Of a stretch of 64,000 nt of DNA, positions 1 through 12,800 are shown one piece after another. The DNA comes from Hirsutella rhossiliensis. Its lineage: Eukaryota > Ascomycota > Sordariomycetes > Hypocreales > Ophiocordycipitaceae. The notes beneath the pieces are model-generated. The model was not told where the DNA came from, did not search any database, and worked only from the letters and a program-made list of their open reading frames with translations. Every line of letters begins with the position of its first letter. Within the stretch, counting starts at the first letter, position 1. The stretch is taken from contig NW_025408676.1 of assembly GCF_020360975.1 (NCBI RefSeq), positions 2,542,001 to 2,606,000 on the forward strand. Direction: 5' to 3'. A program made the position numbers and the translations under genes.

Positions 1-3000
1 GCGTAACCTAGGCCTAAAGGGGTATTATATCGTTCTTATAGCTAGATATTAAGGGCGTATTTAATATAGTTAACTATAATAAGCTTATAAGGGAACTAAG
101 GCTTTAGGGATACCTTAGATAGCTTATAAGCTTAATATAAAGCTTTATAAGTAATAGAAGATCGACATTTTACTTTAATAAGAGGACCTTAGAGCTAACT
201 TAAGTACTAATAAGAGTCTTTTAGGGCTCCCCCTTATCCTTAATCTTATTTTTATACTATATAACCCCCTTATATAAGAGGCTTAGTATAATATATAGTA
301 TTTACGCTATTAGCTTTACTAATAATATAAATATAGTTAGTATTAAACCTAACGAGGTAATAATAGTAGTATACTTAAAGGAGGCTTAAAAGGTATATAT
401 AGAGTAAGTAACTAAGTTCGCGGTTACTTTTAAACCGTTAAAGAGTAAGTTAATATACTTTATATAAAGGAGATAAGCAATAATAACGCTAGTTTACCTT
501 AGGACTAACGTAGTAATACTAGTCTAAGAGGCCTGCTTATTAAGGGTTTAAGTATACTAGAAACTATATTAAAAAGTATACTTAAAATAGCTCTAAGTAA
601 AGATAAAGTACTAGACTATAGCTTTAACTAAGCTCGCGTTATCTATATAAGGCTATACCTTATTATATACTAAGGAAGTTTATAGTAAGGTAATCCGGTC
701 CTTAATCTCTTATACTATAGTTATATTTTATAAGATAATACCTATAAGGGGGAAACTATATAGGATCGCGCGGGACCTAGTATAGGACTAGTTAGCTTAC
801 CTTTAAGTAGTAATAGGCGCTTACTACGCGACCTTAGTTTATTAAGTAAAAGTAAAGGTATAAGTGCCTTTAATTAACCTTTACTTAAACTAAAGAATAA
901 TAAATACCTTTTAAAGGTTAAAGGATTTAAGGCTTCTAAGCTAAATTTAATACGTATTTAATATAGTTATAGGTATACTTAAGAGGAGGCGATACTAGAA
1001 AGTAAGTAGGCCCTTAATAGCGCTACTACTTAGTAGGCCCCCCCTTATAAAAGAGATAAAGGGGGTCTAGAGCTAGATAGGATTAAACGACCTCTTAGAT
1101 AAAGCTAGGTCGCTTAAAAGGCTAAATAAGGAATAAGCTACTTAATAGAACGCTAAGGAAAACGCGATCTAATAATACTAAACTACCCTCTACCCCGCTA
1201 ACTTCCTACTATAGTTTAATAAGGCGATAATACTAAACTATTATAAGGGACTCCCTAAGTATATTAGTATAGTAATTACTTAGATATATATAAGAAAGAT
1301 CGGGCTTAATAACTTTCTCTTAAACTAATAGGTCCTTAGTATAGTCTTATTAATATATACTTATAAATAAAAATAAGATACTATTTACTATATAATAATC
1401 GACTATTTATTAATAAAAAAGGTAAGAGAGTCCCTCTTAATATAGGCCTAAGATATAAGCAACGTAAGAGCGGGCCTTTAAGGGAAAAAGATAGCGGCGC
1501 CGCTAGCGTAATAGTTCCTTTACTTAGGTAGGCTCCGCTAGTTCGACCTAGCTTAAAGGCTATATATAGATATACTAAATAATAAGGCTAGGGCCGCGCT
1601 AGAAATAAAGTAGCCTTAAACTAAGACTACCTTAGCTAACTACCTCTTTTACTAAAGTAACCTAAGAAAGAAAGAGGACTTATAATAATAGGTTTATAAT
1701 ATTAACTAAATTAAACTTAAACTAAGTATAAACCTTATTACTTAAACTATAGACTAAATAAAATTAATATAACTTAACTAAGCTAGCCTTAATAGCTATA
1801 AAATAAGACCTACTACTAAAAGACTATAACTAAATAAGACCTAACTTAAAACTAAACTAAGATAGAGCTAATAACTAGCTTTAAACTATAACCTTAGCTT
1901 AACTTATTAATAGTAACGTTTACCTTATTATCGCGGTAGGAATAATAAGACCCCTTAAGGGTAGTACGTAGGGTATAAAAGGGAGTAACCTAAGACTTAT
2001 AAGGAGTATAGGGACTACTACTACTATAAGAAGCCTAATAATAACTAGCTAGGCCTAACCTTAAACCTAAACTAAAGCTAGTTTAAATAGCTAGCTAATA
2101 AGATAAAGTAATAACTAAGGTCTATACTAAGGTAGGACTTATACTAGTAGCGGCGTAAAGGCGCTTACTATAGCTTATACTATAACTATAGATCTAATTA
2201 AGGTTAAGACTAATAATAATCTTAGCTAAGACTAAACCGTAATAGTTATAAAGATACTACTAAATAAAGTTAAGGGTATTAGTAAGGTTAGTAAGTAATA
2301 TAAAATAAAGGCGCTTTAAAGCGGGCTTAGCGCTAAGAGAACTACTAAGCTAAGACTTAGCGTTAGAGCTAAGGGGAGGTAATATAATAGTCTCTTATAT
2401 TAGCTTTAAGATAACTATAAGTATAGTAATAGTAGTAGACTCCTTAGCCTTAGCCTTAAATAGACCCTTAAACGTAATAGCCGCCTTACCCTTACCTTTA
2501 CCCTTACCCTCCTTTTTATTAAAAGGGGCTAAGGCTAGATTAAGCTTAGTAAGGTTAAAACCGTTACCCTTACTATTATAGTTATTACTAGTAATAAAGT
2601 AGAAATAGTTAGCGAGATTATTAACTACTATAAGAGTCTTTTAAGTAACTAAGAGCGACTTAAGCTTAACTTAAGCTAAGGTCTTAATAGTATCGCTAAA
2701 CTTACTTAAGTACTTCTTTAAGAACTTATATATATAGTAAGTATTATCTATAAAATAAGTAAAAGCTAAGGTAAGAGTCTTAATATTTTTAGTAACTATA
2801 GCTAGACTAAAGGTAAACTTACTTAATATACCCTTACTTTTAGCGGTAAGGGCCTTCTAACTAGCGTATATATAAGTTTCTAAAGTAGTATAGTAAAGGC
2901 GCTCTTATACTAAGCCCTTTATAAAAGAAGGGCTATTAACCTTAGACTATACTTAGTAGAAGGTATAAGCGGCCTCCTTACCTTTAAAGGTAATTTAAAA

Positions 3001-4100
3001 CTTAGATTAGTACTAAACTTAGACTATATTATAGCGGGGTAAGGTTACTTACTTAATAATAAGACTAGTTAAAGTTAGTATAAGTAATATATACTTTAGC
3101 CTTTATAGCTAGTAAAGTTAGCGAAAAGTACTAAAGGTAGGACTAACCTAAGATAGGACTAGAACTAATACTTATAAGACTAGTTTTAATAGCTAGCAAA
3201 GGACTTATAGGTAAGCTCGCTAATAAGGCGCCCGATATATATAAAATAGGGAATAAAGCGTTCCGATCCTACTATAGTAGCGACTTTCTTATAAGGAGGG
3301 GGCTTTAAAGGAAGCGAGCTACTACTACCTAAGTTAGCTTCTTAGTTAGATATAATAATATAACGGCGTACGAACTAAATACTATATAAGGGAGAACTAA
3401 GGATATAGAAATAATATAGGTAAGGAGCTAGGGCCTATATAAGTAATAATAAATAAAGAGGTAAGAGGAGATAGGAATAAAACTATAAGGGGAGGGTAGG
3501 TATATATATATATAAGCTAAGCGCGCGTAATTAATACCTATATAATAGACGTTAAATATAAGCTACTATACCTTTAATTAGGAAGTTATATAGCTAGATA
3601 AGAACCGATTTTCGATTAGTAGAGCTAGCTAACTAAATTTCGATTAGCTAGCCCTACCTAAGAGCGACCTATACTAGCGCCTAGCCCGGTAACTAGATAT
3701 TACCTACCCTACTAACTAATAGACTAATAAGATAATATAGCTACTACCGCGGCTATATAGTAGTAGCGCGGGAGCTATAAAGAATAGAGGCGCCTATAAG
3801 CTAGGCCCTTAAAGAAAGACTACTACCTATAACCCTAGGCCTAGGCTAGTAAGCTTAGGCCGCGGCCGCTTAAGATAGTAATAGCTATAGCCTAAGAGGG
3901 CCTATATTAAAAAGTAAATATATAGGAGAAGCCCGCGGTAGCTAGCATAAATTTCCTATATACTATAATAATAACCTTATTTAAGGTAAACCTATATTAA
4001 AAGAAGGGAGGGTTTTCCCTTAAGTACTTTAGTTTTTCCCTCCTATTTAATATTAAAGTTTTAGATACCTTTAATAAGGTCCTTAGTATAATTTAATATA
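1..4100 (+). mobile_element. LINE A: 3' part of a RIP-mutated Tad1-like LINE
   Basis: This is the 3' half or more of a non-LTR retrotransposon, cut at the left by the window edge. It aligns by eye base for base with LINE B from about 7,623, LINE C from about 50,340 and the reverse complement of LINE D. Near the left end the plus strand reads LDIKGVFNIVNYNKL, the first conserved block of LINE reverse transcriptase (normally LDIKGAFDNV), with D and A codons changed by G-to-A and C-to-T transitions. The catalytic FADD box is reduced to a mutated copy near position 320. The element ends near 4,095 just after CCTTAGTATAAT, where copies B and C have a (TAA)n tail. Many in-frame TAA/TAG codons make it a pseudogene. 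The 3' third (about 1,740-3,250) carries the opposite-strand reading frame described under LINE C. Confidence 0.85.
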
Positions 4101-4358
4101 TAAATATATATATAATTATAGTTTTAATATATTTAAAAGCTTTATTAGCTTTATTATCTTATATAAATTCTTTTTCCTTTTTTATTAAGTTATATAATAG
4201 TATTATAATCTTCTTAAAATCTTTAATAAATTATTAATAGTAATTTATAAATCCTAAGAAACTTTATATATCCTTAATATTCTTTAGTATTAGCTATTCT
4301 TTAAGTAAGTTAATATTATCTTATTAAAAATATTATACTAAAGGGGCTAGTAGTAACT
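4101..4358 (-). pseudogene. Gypsy (Ty3-type) RT/RNase H scrap between two LINEs
   Basis: The minus strand of this 258-bp AT-rich gap translates, with RIP stops, to a stretch including KDI*SFLGFINYY and FIKDFKKI. This is the junction of the reverse-transcriptase thumb and RNase H in Ty3/Gypsy elements (family consensus: DVQSFLGFANYYRRFIK). No LTR is present, so it is an orphan piece. It lies between the 3' end of LINE A and the 5' end of LINE B. The likely history is that both LINEs landed in an older minus-strand Gypsy element. I cannot find the missing parts on the far side of LINE B, where a Copia relic lies instead, so later deletion or rearrangement is likely. Confidence 0.65.
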
Positions 4359-7300
4359 AAAAAACTTCTTATAAAATTAATATATACCTATAATAAGTAA
4401 ATATTATAACTAAAATACTAATTAATACTAAGAATTAATTAAGCGGTATTAATTACCTTTAATAATAATACTATACTAAGGCTAAGGGGTAGGTAAATAT
4501 AGTAGCGGCTATTAATATATTAAGCTTAATTAAAGTATATAGCGTAAAGAGATACTACTTAAATTTATATACCTTAATAAAGTAAGTTAATAAACTTAAA
4601 GTAGCGATATAATACTAGCTTAAGCGCTAAGCGACTTTATAAAAAAAGCAGTATATAATAAACTTATAGGCTTTATCTTAAGTATATAGTTTAGTAAGGT
4701 ATAGGTAGTAGTTAAACGGCTCGTTAAAGTAAAAAGCCGCGCTAATAGTATATTATTAGTAGTACTTTATATAGATAGAAGCTTTAAGATAATAATCTAA
4801 GAAGTAATTAAGGAGGTAGTTAAGGAAGAACTTTACCTAAGTATCGCTTTAGGCCTAAGGGGCCCTAAGTAAACCTAGGCTATAGTTATAGCTAAGACTA
4901 AAGGACTAACTTAATATAAAGCTATAGTAAAATAAGTCTTACTATACTATAAATATAAGATTATTATAGTCCCTATTAAGGCGCCGCTTAAAATCCTAAG
5001 CCGCGGACTAAAGGATATAGTAAAGGTAGTAAATATAGCCTTAAAAGCTATAAGCGCTATAATAGTAAGGCGCTTTTAAAGTAAAGATATCGCGGTTATA
5101 TTTAATACCGCGACGAGAGCTTATTAAAAGGACTAAGGCTAAGTTAAAGCTATATTTAAACTAAAGGCTATAATTACCTACTATATATATATAGTAGTTA
5201 CTAAGAATATCCTTTTAAAGGTAGTAATAGTAAATAAGGAGTAATTACTTTATAAGATTATAAAAGCAAATAAAGTTAAGGTCCTTTAAGCCTAAGTACT
5301 ATACCCTTAATCTAAGATATTAATAGTAATAACTATATTTATTAAGGTTAATAGCTTAAAGGAAGCTAATAAGCTTTATAACTTAAGCTTAGTCCTTAAA
5401 GTATAAATCTTTTAATATAAACCCTATAATAAGTTAGTTTAACTATAAAAGTACTATAATTATTATAAGTATAGCTATATTACTAAATAGTATATATTAA
5501 TATAACTTTATAGCTAATATAAGAGTATAGTATATAATAAAGGTAAGGATAAATATAAAGCTAAGAAGGGCGAAATCTCTTATAACTATATCTTATATTA
5601 AAAGGACTACTTATTATAAACCTAAACTTACTTTATAGTAAATAAAGCCTAGGAAAAAGTAAAGGAAAACTACTTATAATAACCTTAATAGTTTATAAAT
5701 ACTTAGATATACGCTAAGTAATAGGTACTCCTTACTATCGAAACTTAAGGCGTTCTTAAATCGACTATAGTTTAAAAGTAAGGACTAAGTAGACTATACT
5801 AAGATATAAGGTCGAGCTTAAGATACCCGCTAGCTAATAAGGCTAAGGAAGCTAAACTAACTATAAATAATATTTATAAGTATAATAGATAAAGAAGTAC
5901 TAAGAGATAAAGCGCCCCCCTTTTTATATAAATAACCCTTTTTACCTTAACCTTACTTATATATAACTAAAAGTACTATTCTAAAATATATAAAAGAGAT
6001 ATAAGTTAGCTTAGTTAGCGCTTTACTATTAAGCTAGCTTTAACTTAATAGTATTATAGGAAGTAAAAGCTATACTAAGAAGCGGCCCCCTTCCCCTTAA
6101 AGTAGCGCCCTATAGCTTAGTCTATAAGAAAGGGAGGTATACGCTATATATATATAAAAGGCTTAGGCTAGGGACTTAGTTACCTTAGTTTAAACTAAAC
6201 TAAAGTAAGGTAATTTTTAAGGATAGTACTAAACTATATATAATTTACTTACTACTAAGGGCTATAAAGGCTAGAGCGTTATATAACTTAAGTATAATTA
6301 AACTAAAGTACCTTATAGTAATAGTAAGGGACTTTAATATTTATTACTTACTCTAAGATAGATATAATAAAACCTTAAATAGCGTAATATAACTTATATA
6401 AGAGGTAATAAGATTATAACTTAAACTTACTACTTTAAAAAAGGAGTATATAAGATTTTTCTATAGCTAAAGGGATAGTACTATCGACCTAGCCTAAGTA
6501 ATACTAAAGACTAAGATATAATATACTAAGCTTAACCTAGACCTAACTAAGTTAAACTATATCCTTTAAACTATTATATTATAAGTCGATACTTAAGCCT
6601 AAGTACTTAAACTAGCCTTAAGGTAAAAAAAAGTAAAGGTAAAGCTAGTTAAAGCTAAAACTATATCTTAGCTAAGACTATACTAGCTAATACTTTAAAC
6701 GCTTAAGGATATTAACTAAGACCTAAACTATATCTTTACTACTTTAGTATAGATTATAATAGCTATAGTTCTATGCTAAAGGTAAGTATTACTTAAGGGT
6801 AATATATAGTTTACTTTAAAGGTAAGGAGGGCGATAAGGGAGGCTAAGAAAGTAAGGAAGAAGTATAAGTAGGAAAGGAGTAAGGTAAACTAAGTAGACT
6901 TATATAAAGCGTTTATAGCTTAAAAGTAAACTATTTATAAGGTAAGGAGGGCCTATTAGCGCGAGTTCTTAAAGGAATTTAGCGCTAATAATACTAAGCT
7001 TTAAAATATAGAAAGGTAAGCTAGACTCTATAGTAAGCTACTATTAAAACTAACTTATATCCCGCTATTAGTTAAGGAAGGTAAGAACTAACTAATAAAA
7101 ACCTTTAAAGGAAAGGCTTAGATATTAGCCGCTAAGTTCTTCTTATTAAAGGTAAGTATAACCTAAGGGCTATTTTAGCTTATAGTTAAGGCGACTCTTA
7201 TAGTTAACTAATAGATCTAGCTAGCTAATATTATAGTAGCGCTAAGTAAGATAGTAAGCTAGAAAGTAGCGGGCTTAAATAGCGTCTTTTTAAGGTTTAT

Positions 7301-9347
7301 TAAGAAGTATAAACTAGCCTTAGTTTAGTAACTAGCTATAATCTTTAATACTTATACTTAACTCTTATATTTCTTAGAACGGTTTTATAGCGCGAACGTA
7401 ATAATAATTTAAAAGCTAAGTAAGAGGCTAGAAGCTTACTATATAATAAGGGGATAAAGACTAATTTCCTTTTTACTTATAGTAAGGAAAGTACTTAAAT
7501 AAATACTAGCTTAAAGGATTATAAGAGTAATAAAGGTAAACGATATCTTATTAAATAAATAAATAAAGAATAAGAGGGAGCGCTTTATAAAGGTAGCGAT
7601 CCTATTAATAATAAAACTAATATACGCGACCTAGGCCTAAAAGGGTATTATATTATTTTTATAGCTAGATATTAAAAGTATATTTAATATAGTTAACTAT
7701 AATAAGCTTATAAGGGAACTAAGGCTTTAAGGATACCTTAGATAGCTTATAAGCTTAATATAAAGCTTTATAAGTAATAGAAGATCGACCCTTTACTTTA
7801 ATAAAAAGACCTTAAAGCTAACTTAAGTATTAATAAGAGTCCCTTAAAGCTCCCTCTTATCTTTAATCTTATTTCTATACTATATAACCCCCTTATATAA
7901 AAAGCTTTATATAATATATAGTATTTATATTATTAGCTTTACCGATAATATAAATATAGTTAGTATTAAACTTAATAAGGTAATAATAGTAGTATACTTA
8001 AAGGAGGCCTAGAAGGTATATATAGAGTAAGTAGCTAAGTTTATAGTTACTTTTAAACTATTAAAAAGCAAGTTAATATACTTTATATAAAGGAGATAAG
8101 TAATAATAACGCTAGTCTACCTTAAGATTAATATAGTAATACTAGTCTAAGAGGCCCGCTTACTAAGGGTTTAGGTATACTAGAAACTATATTAAAAGGT
8201 ATACCTAAAATAGCTTTAAGTAAAGATAAAGCGCTAAACTATAGCCTTAATTAGGCTTATATTATTTATATAAGGCTATACTTTACCGCGCGCTAAGAAA
8301 GTTTATAGTAAGGTAATTTAGTCTTTAATCTCTTATACTATAGTTATATTTTATAAGATAACGCTTATAAAAGGGAAACTATATAAGATTATATAGGACT
8401 TAGTATAGGACTAGTTAGCTTACCTTTAAGTAGTAATAAGCGCTTACTACGCGACCTTAGTCTACTAAGTAAAAGCGGAGGTATAAGTGCTTTTAATCGA
8501 CCTTTACTTAAACTAAAGAATAATAAATACCCTTTAAAGGTTAAAGGATTTAAGGCTCTTAAGCTAAATTTAATGCGTATTTAATATAGTTATAGGTATA
8601 CTTAAGAGGAAGTAACTCTAAAGAGTAAGTAGGCCCTTAGCGGCGCTATTACTTAGTAGGCCCCCCCTTGCTAAAGAGATAAGGGGGGTCTAGAGCTAAA
8701 TAAGATTAAATAACCTTTTAAATAAAGCTAGGTTACTTAAAAGGCTAAATAAAGAATAGGCCGCTTAATAGAACACTAAGAAAAACGCGATCTAATAATA
8801 CTAAACTACCTTTTACCTTACTAACTTCTTATTATAGTTTAATAAAGTAATAATACTAAACCGTTATAAGGGCCTCCTTAAGTATATTAATATAGTAATT
8901 ACTTAAATATATATAAAAAAGATTAAGCTTAATAACTTTCTCTTTAACTAATAAGTCCTTAGTATAGTCTCGCTAATATATACCTATAAATAAAAATAAG
9001 ATACTATTTACTATATAATAATTAACTATCTATTAATAAAAGAGGTAAGAAAGTCCCTCTTAATATAAGCTTAGTATATAAGTAATATAAGAGTAAGCCT
9101 TTAAAGGAAAAAGATAGCGGCGCCGCTAATATAATAGTTCCTTTACTTAGGTAGGCTCTATTAGTTTAACTTAGCTTAGAGGCTATATATAAATATACTA
9201 GATAATAAGGCTAGGGCTATACTAAAAATAAAGTAGCCTTAAACTAAGACTACCTTAGCTAACTACCTCTCTTACTAAAGCGACCTAAGGAAAGAAGAGA
9301 ACTTATAATAATAAGTTTATAGTATTAACTAAATCGGACTTAAACTA

Positions 9348-9352
9348 AGTAT
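9348..9352. repeat. Target-site duplication AGTAT, left copy (Copia-1)
   Basis: AGTAT lies directly before the Copia-1 5' LTR and again at 15,689-15,693 directly after the 3' LTR. A 5-bp duplication is normal for LTR retrotransposon integrase. LINE B sequence reads continuously across the removed element when compared with LINE A near 1,711-1,750. Confidence 0.9.
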
Positions 9353-9819
9353 TATCGCGAAGTATAGCCTAATTTCGTAGTTCTCGGAGATATCCCTTAG
9401 TACGAGGGACCTAGGAAGCTAAAAAATAGGTTTTAAGGAAGGAGCTAAAAGGAGGTATAAAGAGGAGGGTAGGGGTATAAGGGGAAGTAAAAGTAGCGAT
9501 AGCTTCCTATAGAGGTAGCGAGAGATAAGACGGATATACTAGCAACGGAGGAGAAAAACCGGTAAAAAGCTTAGTAGTTAAAGGGATATTAGTAGCTTCT
9601 TTAAGTAGGATCTTCTTTATTAATTAAGATGCTAGACGGGTATAAAGAGGGGCGTTAGATAGAGGAAAGAAGGATAATTAAGGCAATATAATAATTACTC
9701 CCCTACTATAATTGCTGCTCCCGTAAGAATTAAATCTCTCTGCCCTGCCTATCTAACCCCTTACTTTTAATTTTACCTTCGTATATTTTTATATACTTCT
9801 TATATCTTTCTTTATAAGA
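9353..9819 (+). repeat. Copia-1 5' LTR (467 bp)
   Basis: It begins TATCGCGAAG and ends ...CTTTATAAGA, just before GTTATAAGCC, which is the position of the primer-binding site. The same length as the 3' LTR and near identity, apart from transitions, identify it. Confidence 0.9.
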
Positions 9820-12800
9820 GTTATAAGCCTAGGAGGAATAGTATTCTTATACCTTCCGGCTACTATAAAAGGCACCTTTCTTATATCCCTCGTAGCTTCC
9901 TTTTACCCCTCTTACTAAAAAAAGCCGATTTTTAACTAACTTTTCTACTTTTCCCCGTAATAATAACGAAAATCGACTCCTCTACCGTCCTTATAGTCTA
10001 TAGGACGATTCTTATAGAGCCCTAAGATTAGGATAAATAGGTAAAGGAGCTACGGGCTTAGGTAGATAAAACTATCTATAATTTAGTCTTCTTTAATAAG
10101 TAGGACCCTCTTAAGCCCCCTCTTCGTCTTAGGGCAACGGACTTTATAGAGGGAGCTACCCTCTTCTCCGAGCTAACCTCTATATAGTAGAGAGCCTTTT
10201 CTACTACCTTAGGTAACTATAAGAGTTACCGTAAGGAATACTTTTACGAGACAAAGCTACTAACTACTATACGTATAGCGATAACGGAATCTATTAGTGC
10301 CGTAAAGCTAATCTCTCTTTAAAAGGAAGAGACTCCTAGGCAGTAGCTTTTAAAGCTCGAGACCTTAATAGCTCCCTTAAGGGGCTATATAACTAACCGT
10401 ATTAAGAAGACCTATACGGTATATCTAGGAGCCTTCTCTACTAGAAACCTACTAGCTTCGTCGTAGCTAGCTATATAGGAAGAAATCCTCGAGGAAGCTA
10501 ACTAATACTTCCTTATAAAAGCTCTTTCCGGCTAGTAGCTATAGGATATATCTCTACTAATAAAGCCTATTAGTAACGGTTACTCGACTATCTTTTAAGA
10601 AGCTAGCCGGGAACTAAACGAAGAGGCTGCTAGAGTATAATAGTAAGCAGTCTTATTCCTTTGTAGCTAGTACTCGACTTAGACGGCTCGACCTGCTGCC
10701 TTAGTAGCTACTATAGCCCCTATTACTACGGCTCCCGCTACTACTGCTGCGGCTGTTGCTCCTTCGGCTCCTCCTCCCTCGAGAGCCTTAACCCCGTCTT
10801 TAACGGCTGCCCCGGTCCCGGCTCCGCCTCTTGCTCCGGGCCCGGCCCTAGTCCCGTTAGTTAGACCGGCCCGACTAGTCCCCTAATAGACCTTTTAGTC
10901 CGTTAGTCAAAAAATTAAGGAACTAGTCGAAATCGAACCTCTTCGTTAAAATTAGCAATAAGGGGTAAAAAGGGGGGGTTTTTAAGCAGACCTTCTAGAT
11001 CGGGACGAGGATTCCTCGAAGAAACGAAAGACTAGGCGAAACGGCTGCCTAGCCTATAAATCCCTAGGCTATCGATTATTATAATACTAGTAGGTCTTTA
11101 AGGAAAACCGACCTAAAGGATTTAACCCTTTAAAGAGGCTATAAGAAATAGTATAATAGTCTCTAAAGGAGGACCCCTCGTTATAGAAGAAGATAGACGA
11201 GATTTAGGTTACTAAGAAATAGCAACTAACGCCGCTGCCCTTATTTAAGCCGTAAATTTAAGGAAAAATCGTTAGTATAGTAAATCCGGCCTTTATCTTC
11301 CCTACGAATTAATAAGGCTAAGACTAACTGTTAGAGCCCTCCGATTATCCCCTACGAAAATTAGCTATCCTCGACTCCGGTGCTTCCCTCGATATCTATA
11401 ATATACTCTTACGATTCCGGTCCTTTAAGAAGGCATAGAGGGAATACCTTATTACTAGGGAATTAACCGTATAGATAGAGGGATATAGAAGGGTAAATTT
11501 CACGATAAAATTACCTAATAGATCTATATAAATTCTTTAAAGAAAAAGGGTAGCTTTTTGCCCTTAATTTTTAACGAGCTTAATTTCCTTCTACTTTCTT
11601 CGAGAGGAAGGAATCTTCTAGGATACGACGTCTAAGCCTATAAGGCTAGTCTAAAAGAATTAGACTATTAGGCTTATCGAGGAGAAATTCGGTTAATTTA
11701 TTCTTGAATTCCGACCTATCCTTAGGAAGGAATCTCTTAAGAAGTTAGCTTTCCCTACTAGGAGGAATAGGTCTACTATAAAGGACCCTCTTCCGGTAGC
11801 CTAAGGAGACAGCATTCTTTAGCACGCACGACTTAGTTACCCGGGCCCCCTAGCTTTATATAAGCTAGGTTAATAATAAGGCATACGAATAAGGGGCCTA
11901 AAGACCGTCGAATGCGAATACTATAGCTAAGGGAAGACTAAGAGACGAATTTCTAGACGAACGCCTTTATAGCCGGACTAGCCGTATAAGGAAATTTAGG
12001 TCGACTAGACCGACGTCTCTAGGGATTAGGAAAGCTTCGTTAAGGTAATGTTTTTTATAGACGCCTTTTTAGGGATAGTTTTCCCCTATTTCTTATAGAC
12101 CTACTTAAGTAAGTATAACTAGTTTGCCCTTTAGGACTTCGTTAACTAAATAAAATCCTACTTTAGCTATAAGGTAAAGAAGATACGGTTTAATAGAGAG
12201 CTATTTATAAAGGATATCTTAAATTAGCTTTAAAAAAGGGGCATTTTACCCCTCTCGTTAGCACCGAATACCTAGGCCTAGAACGGAGGGGCAGAAAGAT
12301 TAGGGGGTGCTATAATAGAAAGGGCCCGTATAATAAGACTTACTATAAAGCTTCTATACGACCTTTAGAGGGAAGTCGTTAAGACCGCCTATTACCTTCG
12401 GAATAGGACCTTAAGGGACCCTAAGGGACTAAGGGACTATAGGGACCTAGAGACCCTTTTTAAGACCTAAGGAATAGACTAGAAATCCCCCCTTAAGCTC
12501 TTTATAAAGAAGAGGGCCTCGCTAGCCTACCTTTATGCTTATAGCTATAAGGTATATATAATAACTACCGATATATAGCTAAAAAGGAAGAAGAAAAGAA
12601 AGCTTAATCCTAGAGCCTTTATTAGTTACCTTGTTAATTATAATTCTATAAATATCTTCCGGATCTAGATTCCTCTTTTATAGAAGGTTATTTCGACTAG
12701 GGATATAATTTTTAACGAATCTAGCTTCTTCGATGGAAAGAGGGATTAATAGCCCCTCTTACTCTCTTAACGTTAGCTAATTTAGAAGATTTAAATCCCC

